64,000 nt of DNA from assembly GCA_965198825.1 (NCBI GenBank), contig CBDAQB010000003.1, forward strand, positions 1,798,001 through 1,862,000, read 5' to 3'. Position 1 is the stretch's first letter, and the number at the start of each line of letters is the position of its first letter. Made by a program: the position numbers and the translations under genes. The stretch comes from BOG-908 sp965198825. GTDB lineage: Bacteria; Pseudomonadota; Alphaproteobacteria; Acetobacterales; Acetobacteraceae. The notes beneath the pieces were generated by a model that saw nothing but the letters and a program-made list of their open reading frames with translations, made no database searches and was not told the origin of the DNA. Shown here piece by piece: positions 55,368-63,895 of this stretch.

Positions 55368-56318
55368 ATGAGAGAGGGCTTACGCGGATGGAAAGGCGAG
55401 GGACGGATCATAGTCGCTATGATCCTTTCGCTTGCAGTGGCCGGCTGTGCTCATGAGGGTCGTTGCAAGCTGGCACGGGCTACGCAGCTTCCCCTGACGC
55501 TCGAAAAAAGCCACCTTTACGTCAACGTGGAGGTGAACGGTTCTCCAGCGCATTTGGCTGTCGATACGGGTTCAGGCGGCACTGTTCTGACGGCCGAGGC
55601 CGTTGACAGGCTGAAGCTCATGCATCCCACGGACATCGAAGGCGCGAGCATAGCGGGGATTGGCGGCTTCCGGTCTGTCTCCGCTCTCCGGACGGGTCAT
55701 TTCAGCCTGGGAGGACTGGGCGGCAACAATCTCGATTTCATGGTTCCGTTCGGCGATTGGTGGCATCTGCCGGGCGATGGCATTCTTGGCATGGATATCT
55801 TGTCGCGTTTTGACATCGACTTCGATCTGCCTGCCCGGAAGATGATCCTCTACGTGCCGACGGAAGGCTGCAACTCCCCGAGCGCTGCCCTCGAGCAACC
55901 GCTTTTCGTTCTTCCGATGCACCAGAACAGTTCTTCGGCGAGGGTGATCATCGACGTGACGATCGATGGCCACCCGCTCCGCGCCTTGTTGGACTCAGGC
56001 GCTTCCAGCAACTTGCTCTTTCGTCCAGCGACGAATGCACTGGGACTCGATGCCGCAGCCTTGGAACACGACAAGATTGCGGTGGGAGGCGGCGTCGGCC
56101 AAAGGCGGGTCGCTGTGCATCAGCACGTTCTGAAACAGGTGCAAATCGGTGATCTGACGATCAACAACATGCATGCCGACGTCAGCGATGAACCATCATA
56201 TAGCGACGAGGACATGATCCTGGGAGTGAATTTTTTCAGGCAGGTTCATCTCTGGTTTTCCTACGCGTCGCACAGCATCATCGTGCAGTTTCCGCCGCGC
56301 GCTTCACCAGTGGAATAG
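55368..56318 (+). CDS. Bilobal retropepsin-like aspartic protease, lipoprotein 2
   Basis: A 316-residue paralogue of the previous gene (shared CKLARATQLPLTLEKSHLYV vs CSLARVTDLPLDLENGHLVT). Start ATG 55368 gives a good lipoprotein signal (basic REGLRGWKGEGR, hydrophobic core, LAVAGC with Cys27). The two catalytic motifs are AVDTGSGGTVLT and ALLDSGASSNLL, and the flap-side elements ILGMDILS and ILGVNFFR are kept, though the second has Asn for Asp. Tandem duplication with divergence suggests different targets. Likely periplasmic; the substrate is unknown. Confidence 0.78.
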   Translation: MREGLRGWKGEGRIIVAMILSLAVAGCAHEGRCKLARATQLPLTLEKSHLYVNVEVNGSPAHLAVDTGSGGTVLTAEAVDRLKLMHPTDIEGASIAGIGGFRSVSALRTGHFSLGGLGGNNLDFMVPFGDWWHLPGDGILGMDILSRFDIDFDLPARKMILYVPTEGCNSPSAALEQPLFVLPMHQNSSSARVIIDVTIDGHPLRALLDSGASSNLLFRPATNALGLDAAALEHDKIAVGGGVGQRRVAVHQHVLKQVQIGDLTINNMHADVSDEPSYSDEDMILGVNFFRQVHLWFSYASHSIIVQFPPRASPVE

Positions 56319-56325
56319 GTAGAAG

Positions 56326-57180
56326 TTAGCCGATCTGCCTGGCTATGTAAGGCGGAAGGAAGAAACTCGCTGTGTGGATTTGCGGAGTCCAGTAGCCAGT
56401 CGAACCCGTGATGCCATTTGCATCCGCGCGCGCCCTGATGGTCTCCGTGTCCTGGTGGGCGAATGCAGCATCCTTCGAGGCGATGCCGAGGGTCATGAAG
56501 CCGCCCACATAGGTGGGTACGGCAGCAACATAGGCCGACACGTGGGGGAAGAAGCGGCGGCGGCGGGCACTGGTTTCGCGCAGTTCGTCGGCCTGCATGA
56601 AAGGCACGCCGCACTGGTTCACGATCAGGCCGCGATCGGTGAGGATGCGGGCGCAATCCTGGTAGAAGCTGTCGGTGAAGAGAACTTCGCCGACGCCGAT
56701 AGGGTCGGTGCTGTCCACGATGATGACGTCGAAAGAGGCGTCGGCGGCACGCGCGGCATAGTCGATGCCGTCGCCGACGATGACCTCGGCGCGTGGATCG
56801 TCCCAGGCTCCGGCAGCAATGTCGGGCAAGAACTCCTTGGCGAGCCTGATGACTTCGCCGTCGATCTCCACCATGACGGCTTGCTCGACATTGCGGTGTT
56901 GCAGCACGCGGCGCAGCACGCCACCGTCGCCGGCGCCGATGATCAGTATGCGCCTGGCATCGCCGTGCGCCAGGAGCGGCACGTGCGCGAGCATTTCCTG
57001 ATAGACGAATTCGTCGCGCTCGGTGATTTGAATACAGCCGTCGAGCACCATGACGCGGCCGTGCGAAAAGCTGTCGAAGATGACGATGTCCTGGAAGGGA
57101 CTGACGACGTGGGCGAGTTCTTCCTTGACGTGGAAGCGTTGGCCCCAGTCTGCGTAGAGAGTTTCGTTGAGCCAGGTCAT
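56326..57180 (-). CDS. speE: Spermidine synthase
   Basis: A 284-residue aminopropyltransferase making spermidine from putrescine and decarboxylated SAM. Key pieces: YQEMLAHVPLLAHGDARRIL, IGAGDGGVLRRVLQH (SAM site), IIVDSTDPIGVGEVLFTDSF (catalytic Asp) and PTYVGGFMTLG. It follows speD on the same strand with a structured 131-bp gap. Confidence 0.95.
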   Translation of the reverse strand: MTWLNETLYADWGQRFHVKEELAHVVSPFQDIVIFDSFSHGRVMVLDGCIQITERDEFVYQEMLAHVPLLAHGDARRILIIGAGDGGVLRRVLQHRNVEQAVMVEIDGEVIRLAKEFLPDIAAGAWDDPRAEVIVGDGIDYAARAADASFDVIIVDSTDPIGVGEVLFTDSFYQDCARILTDRGLIVNQCGVPFMQADELRETSARRRRFFPHVSAYVAAVPTYVGGFMTLGIASKDAAFAHQDTETIRARADANGITGSTGYWTPQIHTASFFLPPYIARQIG

Positions 57181-57193
57181 TTGCGCCTCCGGC

Positions 57194-57306
57194 GGCCAGG
57201 GGCTTTGCCCCTGGACCCCACCAAGGACACGTCCTTGGAACCTCGGTGTAACGAAATGGGGTCTGGGGACGAGTCCCCAGCGGGGTCCAGGGGCAGAGCC
57301 CCTGGC
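57194..57306. repeat. GC-rich inverted-repeat element between speE and speD
   Basis: A 113-bp element with inverted ends (GGCCAGGGGCTTTGCCCCTG at left, complement-like CAGGGGCAGAGCCCCTGGCC at right) and internal hairpins CCAAGGACACGTCCTTGG and CTGGGGACGAGTCCCCAG. It lies wholly between the two genes and is GC-rich, distinct from the AT-armed family. Such nested-hairpin elements are frequent in Acetobacteraceae genomes, as I recall. Confidence 0.75.
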
Positions 57307-57311
57307 CTCCC

Positions 57312-57779
57312 TTACTCCACGCGCCCTCTACGCTGCTCATCAAGATCAACGCGATCAGGATGAAACGCAGCCTGCAGGATGGGTATCGCCTTGTGCGGAT
57401 CGCAAGCGCCGCACATGAAGATATCCACGGCCGCGAAATCGCGCTCTGGCCAGGTGTGGATCGAGATATGGCTTTCAGCCAGCACGACCACGCCGGACAC
57501 GCCACCATTCGGCGTGAAATGGTGGAAGTGGCTGTGCAGGATCGTGGCGCCCGACACAATGGCAGCGTGACGCAGAGCCTCGTCGATCAAACTTGGATCG
57601 GCCAGGTTCCTAGCGCCCCACAAATCGACGAGAAGATGAGTGCCGGCAAACTTCATGCCGTCCTTCTCGACGAAATAGTCCGTTCGCTCCTCCCCATCAT
57701 GAGTCGGGAAAGAGATCACTTCATTCTGGCAATCGCTCGGGAAATCCGAGACCATCCCCAGTTGAGCAAGTGCGTTCAT
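57312..57779 (-). CDS. speD: S-adenosylmethionine decarboxylase proenzyme
   Basis: A 155-residue pyruvoyl enzyme that supplies decarboxylated SAM to SpeE. The self-cleavage site is in LAESHISIHTWPE, with Ser103 becoming the pyruvoyl group; other active-site pieces are FAGTHLLVDLWG and FMCGACDPHKA. Size fits the bacterial prokaryotic-type (Thermotoga-like) subfamily with an N-terminal extension of ~40 residues. Upstream (57780-57902) lies a G/C-tract region with short hairpins. Confidence 0.95.
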   Translation of the reverse strand: MNALAQLGMVSDFPSDCQNEVISFPTHDGEERTDYFVEKDGMKFAGTHLLVDLWGARNLADPSLIDEALRHAAIVSGATILHSHFHHFTPNGGVSGVVVLAESHISIHTWPERDFAAVDIFMCGACDPHKAIPILQAAFHPDRVDLDEQRRGRVE

Positions 57780-57902
57780 AAACGTACCCCCAAACCAGTA
57801 GATAGCCTGTTGGGCTTTCGCCCCCTTGGGCCAAGGAGGGGGGACATAGGGGCCCCCTCCCCCCCGCGCAAGCGATTTCTTCGTGACGGGCTGTGAAATA
57901 GC

Positions 57903-60842
57903 CTAGCGATCCTTCAGCCGCGCCAAGGCGGACGGTGTTGCGCGCGCTAGTTTAAGCTCCTGGCCGGCGCGTGTGAGATCGTCCACGCCATGGACGGGCG
58001 TCTCCGTCAGGAGCTGGAAAAGCTGTGCTGCCGGGCCAGGCGAAAGGCGCGTGCCTTGGTGGGCCTTCAAGAGTTGCAATCCGGCTGCGTCGCCCGCCTG
58101 CGATGCCAGGCTGGCGACATGGACGATGACGTTCTGCTGGGCGGCATCCAGGGCGCCGTTGGCCGGGATTGCGAGCCCCATGTAAGTCTTGAGAGCAGCC
58201 TCGGCAGCAGGCCAGTCATGCTTCTGCTCGAGGAGCCTGGCGCGCAGACCGACAGCTTGAGCCGTCGCCTGGCCTTCGAGGAGGTGGATCGCCGAATCGG
58301 TGTCGCCGTTCTTCGCCGTGGCTTTGGCACGCAGAAGAACCCGCTCGGCCGCGATCGGCGCTGGCAGATCCGCGGCCTCGGATGCGTCGAGCGTGGCCAG
58401 GGCAGCGGCGCCGCCGTGTAGGTCCAGGCGCAGTTCTGCCAATCTGAGACCCACTTCCGCCTTCGAGCCAGGGTCGACTGTGCGGTCCAGGATGTGCTGG
58501 AGAACCGGCTCCGCGCGGTCGGGCAGGTCGAGCGCCTGGAGCTTGGCCGCCAGGACAGGGGCCAGCTTGGCGTCGCCGCCACCTTCGGCGAACAGGTCGG
58601 CGCACTCCTCGGCGAGCGCGACGAGATCGAGAGGCGCCATGCGGTCGGCGGCCGAACCCTTGATCAGGTCGCCGACGAGACCCCGCTCGGCGGCGTGCAG
58701 GTTGTCGTGCGCGTCCGGATAGAGCGGCTCGGTTTCGCGCAGCAGAGCCAGACCGTCCCGCCATTGCCCCACCTGGCCCTGGAGCGAGGCCAGGCGCATG
58801 CGCAGGTCGAGCTCCTGCGGAGCGCCACGCCAGGCATAAAGCTGCTGGCCGAGCTGCTGGGCGGCGGTCTTGCCGTCGATCTTGTGCGTCGCGAAGGCGA
58901 GCTCGGTCGCGGCCCGACGGGCGCGCGAGGATTGCTGCCGGTCCGCGCCGCCGGCGATCTGCTTGTAGGCGGCCAGCGCCTCGTCGGTCTTGCCATCCCT
59001 GGCGAGCAGGGCGGCCCGGTCGAAGGCAAGCACCTTGTCCGGGAATGCCTGCAGAAGCGCCCGCAGCGAATCGGTCTTGCCACCGTGTGCCAGGATCTCG
59101 GCCATGGGCGGCAGCAGCGACCGGCGCAGCGAGGCCGGATAGGTCAGCGCCAGCTTCCAGGTTGCCGCCACCAATCCCGCCCTTGCCGCCGGGTCGGAAG
59201 CGTCGGCTTGGAGAAGCGCGCGCCAGAGGGCGATTTCGTCGGTTCCCGTCAGCCCTGGATCGGCGAGCCTGGCGATTTCGGCAGGGTCGCTTCGGCCGGC
59301 CAGCCAGTCAGCCAATGCACTCAAGGCGGCGACATCGAGATCCGTGGCACGCGCAGGATCGTCGGCTTGCGCCGCCTTCAGCATCGTTCCCGCCTCGGCA
59401 TCGAGGCCGAGCGCGACCATGGCCTGTGCGGCACGTAGCCTCGGACCGAAGCGGTCGAGTTTGGGAGCAGCCGCCGCATCCTGCCACGCCTGCTTGAGGC
59501 GGCCGCGCCAGAGTGCGTCGCCTATGGGCGGCAGGTCGAAGCGCCTGGTCATGACGACACTGCCCGCACCGTCCACGCCTCCCTGTGCCGACGGGACGGA
59601 CAGCGGCGGCTGGCCGTCCGCACTCAGGCTGAAGCCCTCGGGGACGACATTGAGAACCGTGCGGTCGGAGGCCGGCTGAACCAGCAAGCCCTGCCAGCTC
59701 GGCAGGATGGCGAACTCGGCGGTCGTGTAGGCGGCCATCCAGGGCTGGCCCTGCCCACGCTGCGTGGCGGCCAACAGGCGGCCGCCGGTGGCAGGATCGT
59801 CGAGCACGATTGCCCGGCCGGGCAGCGCAGCCAGAAGTTTCAGCACGCCAGGCCCCGGGCGCGCCGTGATGGGCGGGCGGGCCGGCTGCTCTGGCACGAC
59901 CCCGACACGCCAACCATCGGCGGCCCGCACCAGCCGGAGCTGCGCAGCGGCTGGCAGGACGATGTGAAGGTGCGTGCCCGCGGGCAGAAGGGCCACCGCC
60001 AGGCCGCCGTAAACCGGATCGTTCCTGAGCGCGCCGAGATCGACCGGCTGCGCGGTATCGAACACGACATGCCCCTCGCCGCCCCGCCTGAACGAGGCTG
60101 CGCCGACATCGGCGCCGAAGGGCAGAAGCACGGCGCCGTTCGGGAAGTCTTCGTCCGCCGGCAACAGGGCGGCGGCGAACTCAGCGCCGGCCGGACCGGA
60201 CAGGATTGGCGCGTTCGCGGAACTGGCCGTTGAAGCATCGGCGGATGGCTGAACCGATTGCGGAGGCGAAGGCGCTTCGGGCGAGGCTGGCGGCGGCAAG
60301 GGCGCCTCCTGCACCGGCACCGGGGCGGCCGACACCTGGCCCGTGGGGATGATGCGCAGAGCCTGCCGTGATGACGGGCGTGGCAGCCGCACAGCGGCAA
60401 AAAGGGTCCGCTTCATCACGGCCTTTTCGGGGTCCGCCGCTGCCGCAGGAGAAGGATCGGTGAGGAAGAACGGAGCAGCGGCAGCCTCCGTTGGCGAATC
60501 GAGCACGTCCACGAAGACGCGTGGTCCCTGTTGCGAGACGCGGCAGGTTTTGCCTGGCTGCGGCGTGATGCTCACCGCGCCAGCGCCACCAATGACGGAC
60601 CGCAGCCGACCGCCTGCCTGCGCACCGGGGACCATGCCTGCACCGGCAAAGCCCAGGACCACGGTGCTTCCGTCACGCGACATGGAGAAGGGCTCGGCAT
60701 TCGGCAGGACGAAAACCAGGCGCGTGTAGGTTTGATGCTCGGCGCGATGGATCTCCACGCCTTCGCCCTCGGCACAGGCAGGCCGCGCTGCCAGAAGGGC
60801 CAGCAATAACGCGGCTGCCGCGGCGTGCACCCTGTTGCTCAA
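57903..60842 (-). CDS. Large exported TPR-like protein of flagellar cluster
   Basis: A 979-residue protein with a signal peptide (MSNRVHAAAAALLLALLAARPACA). The first ~130 residues are beta-rich (YTRLVFVLPNAEPFSMSRDG), followed by a long Pro/Ala linker (~165-215) and then another beta region. The C-terminal half is tetratricopeptide-like helices (RAALLARDGKTDEALAAYKQ, LRLAELRLDLHGGAAALATL). Start overlaps the MotE-like gene end by 4 bp. Position and exported TPR layout suggest a periplasmic scaffold for flagellar or envelope assembly. No named domain beyond TPR is claimed. Confidence 0.8.
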   Translation of the reverse strand: MSNRVHAAAAALLLALLAARPACAEGEGVEIHRAEHQTYTRLVFVLPNAEPFSMSRDGSTVVLGFAGAGMVPGAQAGGRLRSVIGGAGAVSITPQPGKTCRVSQQGPRVFVDVLDSPTEAAAAPFFLTDPSPAAAADPEKAVMKRTLFAAVRLPRPSSRQALRIIPTGQVSAAPVPVQEAPLPPPASPEAPSPPQSVQPSADASTASSANAPILSGPAGAEFAAALLPADEDFPNGAVLLPFGADVGAASFRRGGEGHVVFDTAQPVDLGALRNDPVYGGLAVALLPAGTHLHIVLPAAAQLRLVRAADGWRVGVVPEQPARPPITARPGPGVLKLLAALPGRAIVLDDPATGGRLLAATQRGQGQPWMAAYTTAEFAILPSWQGLLVQPASDRTVLNVVPEGFSLSADGQPPLSVPSAQGGVDGAGSVVMTRRFDLPPIGDALWRGRLKQAWQDAAAAPKLDRFGPRLRAAQAMVALGLDAEAGTMLKAAQADDPARATDLDVAALSALADWLAGRSDPAEIARLADPGLTGTDEIALWRALLQADASDPAARAGLVAATWKLALTYPASLRRSLLPPMAEILAHGGKTDSLRALLQAFPDKVLAFDRAALLARDGKTDEALAAYKQIAGGADRQQSSRARRAATELAFATHKIDGKTAAQQLGQQLYAWRGAPQELDLRMRLASLQGQVGQWRDGLALLRETEPLYPDAHDNLHAAERGLVGDLIKGSAADRMAPLDLVALAEECADLFAEGGGDAKLAPVLAAKLQALDLPDRAEPVLQHILDRTVDPGSKAEVGLRLAELRLDLHGGAAALATLDASEAADLPAPIAAERVLLRAKATAKNGDTDSAIHLLEGQATAQAVGLRARLLEQKHDWPAAEAALKTYMGLAIPANGALDAAQQNVIVHVASLASQAGDAAGLQLLKAHQGTRLSPGPAAQLFQLLTETPVHGVDDLTRAGQELKLARATPSALARLKDR

Positions 60843-61618
60843 CTGTGCGGATCCGGAGGATGCGCGGACGGCTGACCAGGTGCTGCGACGGAGCGGAGCC
60901 GCATTTCCGCCAGCAGCTGCGTCGCCAGGCGTGCGCGATCGGGCTGCATGGCCGCCAGCACCGGCGCCGCCTTGCGGTCCTGCATACGGTCGAGCACTTG
61001 CAGAAGCACCTGCATGTCGAGCGCGTCGAAAATGGCGGCCGCGTCACGCGGCTTCATCGCCTCGTAAACATGAACCAGGCCGACCCAGTTCTCCGACGCA
61101 TGCTGCTGGCGGCCTGCCTCGAGGGATTCCAGGCGCGCCTGCAGCGCCGTGAGCTGGTCCACGCGGGAGGCGAGCTTGGCCTCGGCGGCGGCCTGCACCG
61201 CTTCGCGTTCCTCCAGCAGGCTGGCGCGCTCCTCGAGCTGCTGGCGGCGTTTGCGCAGGTCGAGCAACAGCGACCGCTCGGCATTGCTCATGGTCAGGGC
61301 CTCGACGGCGGGAGCGCCAGGCGCCTCGGCTGGCATTGCCTTGACTGTCCCTGCGGGCGAAGGCGCGGACGCGCTCGCTGCAGGCGAAGGGGTGGCTGGC
61401 GAAGCGGCCGCAGGCGAAGCGGCTGCCGGCATGGCCGCCGCGGCGGGTGCGGCATTGCTCGACGGGGCGGCACTGCTGCCCGGGGAAGAAGCGGCGGCCG
61501 GTGCTGCCGGTTCGCCCATGGCGTCGCGCGCGAAACTCACTGTCTTGACCAGCAGAAGCAGCGACATTGCCGCAATGGTCGCAGGCAGGAGGCGCGGCCG
61601 GGAGAGGGAACGGGACAT
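60839..61618 (-). CDS. MotE-like flagellar chaperone (MgtE_N-type domain)
   Basis: A 259-residue protein with an N-terminal membrane/signal helix (PATIAAMSLLLLVKTVSFA), an Ala/Pro-rich periplasmic linker (~40-100), a coiled coil (LRKRRQQLEERASLLEERE), and a C-terminal MgtE_N-like domain (YEAMKPRDAAAIFDALDMQV, MQPDRARLATQLLAEMRL). This layout matches MotE, the periplasmic chaperone of MotC described in Sinorhizobium and relatives. The neighbouring fliL/fliM/DUF6468 genes support it. Confidence 0.82.
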   Translation of the reverse strand: MSRSLSRPRLLPATIAAMSLLLLVKTVSFARDAMGEPAAPAAASSPGSSAAPSSNAAPAAAAMPAAASPAAASPATPSPAASASAPSPAGTVKAMPAEAPGAPAVEALTMSNAERSLLLDLRKRRQQLEERASLLEEREAVQAAAEAKLASRVDQLTALQARLESLEAGRQQHASENWVGLVHVYEAMKPRDAAAIFDALDMQVLLQVLDRMQDRKAAPVLAAMQPDRARLATQLLAEMRLRSVAAPGQPSAHPPDPHS

Positions 61619-61631
61619 GCCCTATTTTCCT

Positions 61632-62144
61632 TCAGCGCCCGCTGCGCAGGGCTTGCATGAGATCGCGCTCGGCCTGGCTGCGCAATCGCGGCAATTCCGC
61701 TTCAGGCGGCCTGGCCGCCGGCGACGGCATTTCCGAAACACCTGCGGCATCGGGCAACGAAAGCGGCGACCGCGCGGCAACGGACACAACCGGCATGACC
61801 TGCGCCATGTCCTGCGTCATCCTCGCGGAGCGCACGGCCGTCTCCAGCCGCTCGGCAAGTTTGTCGCTGCGGTCGACAAGAAACGTCAGATCGTCGCGCA
61901 GGAGCTGCGCCTGGTCGATCTGCTTGGCAATCTGCCGCCCGGCGCCATCGGCAGCTATACGCAGCCGGTCGATGCCGCTTTCCGCCAGACGCGTGCTCTC
62001 GTTGAAACCGGCCACCAACTCCTCCAGCACTGCGCGATCCCGCTTCAGCACACCGAGCGCACGTTCCAGCCGCAAAGCGTGGAACAAGGTCGCCGCCAAA
62101 AGCAGAATAAGCACCAGTTCCAGCAGCCACTGCGCCTGAGCCAT
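61632..62144 (-). CDS. DUF6468 domain protein (flagellar-cluster)
   Basis: A 170-residue protein with one N-terminal membrane helix (WLLELVLILLLAATLFHALR) and a helical coiled region (LVAGFNESTRLAESGIDRLR, DQAQLLRDDLTFLVDRSDKL). Placement between fliM and a MotE-like gene matches DUF6468 in alphaproteobacterial flagellar operons; the name is from memory. Role unknown, perhaps in motor or switch assembly. Confidence 0.75.
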   Translation of the reverse strand: MAQAQWLLELVLILLLAATLFHALRLERALGVLKRDRAVLEELVAGFNESTRLAESGIDRLRIAADGAGRQIAKQIDQAQLLRDDLTFLVDRSDKLAERLETAVRSARMTQDMAQVMPVVSVAARSPLSLPDAAGVSEMPSPAARPPEAELPRLRSQAERDLMQALRSGR

Positions 62145-62213
62145 TCTGCGCCCTTCAGGTTAGCGAAACGTTTTTGGAAGATGCGCGAGGGCACCCAGCC
62201 GGCTGGCTTGCAC

Positions 62214-63275
62214 TCACAGGCCATCGGGTCCGGCGAGCGGCTTGCGTTCGAGCGCAGCGTCTATTCTGACAGCCACGTTGTCCTTGCGCCGGCCGACCTG
62301 CGCCTGGAAAAGCGGCACCGGACCGCAGCGGACGATGACGGGCGCCCCCAACGACGCGCTGAGGAGCAGGCGGTCGCCAGGCTTGAAGTTGACCACTTCA
62401 GACAGCCGCATCACCTGCTCGTCGAGCACGACTTCGAGCTCGACGTCCGTGCCGAGCAGCTCTTCCGCGAGGTGGGTTTCCCAGATGGAATCACGGCCGA
62501 ATTTCTCGCCCATGAATTGCTGAAGCAGCAGCTCGCGTACCGGCTCCAGGGTCGCGTAGGGAAGCAAAAGCTCCAGGCGCCCGCCTCGATCATCCATATC
62601 GATGCGAAGCCGCACCAGAATGGCGGCGTTGGACATGCGCGAGACGGCAGCGAAACGCGGATTGACTTCGAGCCGTTCGAAACGGAACGTCACCGGGCAG
62701 ATCGGATCGAAGGATGCGGACAGGTCCGCCAGCACCAATTGGATCAGCCGCTCGACCAGGCCGCGCTCGATCGTCGTGTAGGAACGGCCTTCCACGCGCA
62801 TGGCCGCGGTGCCGCGGCGGCCGCCCAGCAACACATCCACGATGGAATAGATCATCGCATTATCGATGATCATCAGGCAGTGGTTGTCCCACTCCTCCGC
62901 CTTCACCACGGCGAGCATGGCGGGCAGCGGCAGCGATTCCAGGTAATCACCGAAACGCAGGGAGATGATGTTGTCGCTGGAAACTTCGACGTTGTCGCTG
63001 GTGAAGTTCCGCAGGCTGGTGGACATGATGCGCACCAGCCGGTCGAACACGATCTCCAGCATAGGCAGGCGTTCGTAGGAAATCAGGCCGGCGCTGATGA
63101 TGCGCTGCATGCCGCTCGCCGCTTCGCCGCTGTCCAAGGCATTGTCGAAGCCGAGAAGGCTGTCGATTTCCGCCTGGTTCAGCACGCGGTCGGTGGCCGC
63201 AGGCGCGTCTTCCATGTCGTCGAGTTCGGCGATCCCGGCAGCGTCGCTTTCTGCACCAGCAACTGCGCTGGTCAT
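62214..63275 (-). CDS. fliM: Flagellar motor switch protein FliM
   Basis: A 353-residue switch protein. The N-terminal CheY-P-binding motif is recognisable (LNQAEIDSLLGFD), followed by the CheC-like middle domain (RLPMLEIVFDRLVRIMSTSL) and the C-terminal SpoA domain (VELEVVLDEQVMRLSEVVNF). It forms the C ring with FliG and FliN. ATG overlaps the fliL stop, so the two are coupled. Confidence 0.95.
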   Translation of the reverse strand: MTSAVAGAESDAAGIAELDDMEDAPAATDRVLNQAEIDSLLGFDNALDSGEAASGMQRIISAGLISYERLPMLEIVFDRLVRIMSTSLRNFTSDNVEVSSDNIISLRFGDYLESLPLPAMLAVVKAEEWDNHCLMIIDNAMIYSIVDVLLGGRRGTAAMRVEGRSYTTIERGLVERLIQLVLADLSASFDPICPVTFRFERLEVNPRFAAVSRMSNAAILVRLRIDMDDRGGRLELLLPYATLEPVRELLLQQFMGEKFGRDSIWETHLAEELLGTDVELEVVLDEQVMRLSEVVNFKPGDRLLLSASLGAPVIVRCGPVPLFQAQVGRRKDNVAVRIDAALERKPLAGPDGL

Positions 63276-63802
63276 TGAATCACCATCTCTATGAACAGCA
63301 CATCCGACACTTGCGCGGGCGCCACGGCTACATCGGCACGGCCGATCAGTTCCTCACGCAAGCGGTAGCTGCCAGCCGATCCACGCAATTCGTCCGGATG
63401 CATTTCACGCAAATAGGTCTGGAACAGATCCTGTATGCGCGGCATGGCGGCGACGACGCCGGCTTCGTCCGCCTTGGTGGCCAGCTCCAGCTTGGCATGC
63501 AATTTCACATAGGTCTGGCGCTTGCCTGCAACGTTCAGGTTGGTGAGGATTTCCGGAACATCGACGAAGGTTGGCGGAACCGCAGCCGCGGCGGCTGCCA
63601 GGGCGGCCGTGTTCGGACCGTCGTGGTTCGAGGCGGCGGTGCTGGCCGCCGGCTTTTTGCCGAGCAAGCCCGGGATGATGCCGCTGAACCAGCCACCCAC
63701 GCCGATCAGCGCCAGCAAGACGATCGGAACGGCTATCAGCAATTTCTTGCGGGACTTTGCGGGGGGTGGTGCCGCCTCCTCGCTTCCTTGTTCCGACGCC
63801 AT
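63272..63802 (-). CDS. fliL: Flagellar basal-body protein FliL
   Basis: A 176-residue inner-membrane protein with one helix (KKLLIAVPIVLLALIGVGGW), a short linker and a periplasmic domain (VDVPEILTNLNVAGKRQTYV, LRGSAGSYRLREELIGR). FliL stabilises the stator-motor interface. First of the visible flagellar run on the minus strand. Confidence 0.93.
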   Translation of the reverse strand: MASEQGSEEAAPPPAKSRKKLLIAVPIVLLALIGVGGWFSGIIPGLLGKKPAASTAASNHDGPNTAALAAAAAAVPPTFVDVPEILTNLNVAGKRQTYVKLHAKLELATKADEAGVVAAMPRIQDLFQTYLREMHPDELRGSAGSYRLREELIGRADVAVAPAQVSDVLFIEMVIQ

Positions 63803-63895
63803 CGCGAACCCGCCTGCTTAACGCCCGAACGCGTCTTGGCGGGATCATGCGTTGGAAGCGGTTAAAGGAAGGTTCGTGTTCGCAGGGAGGGGCGG

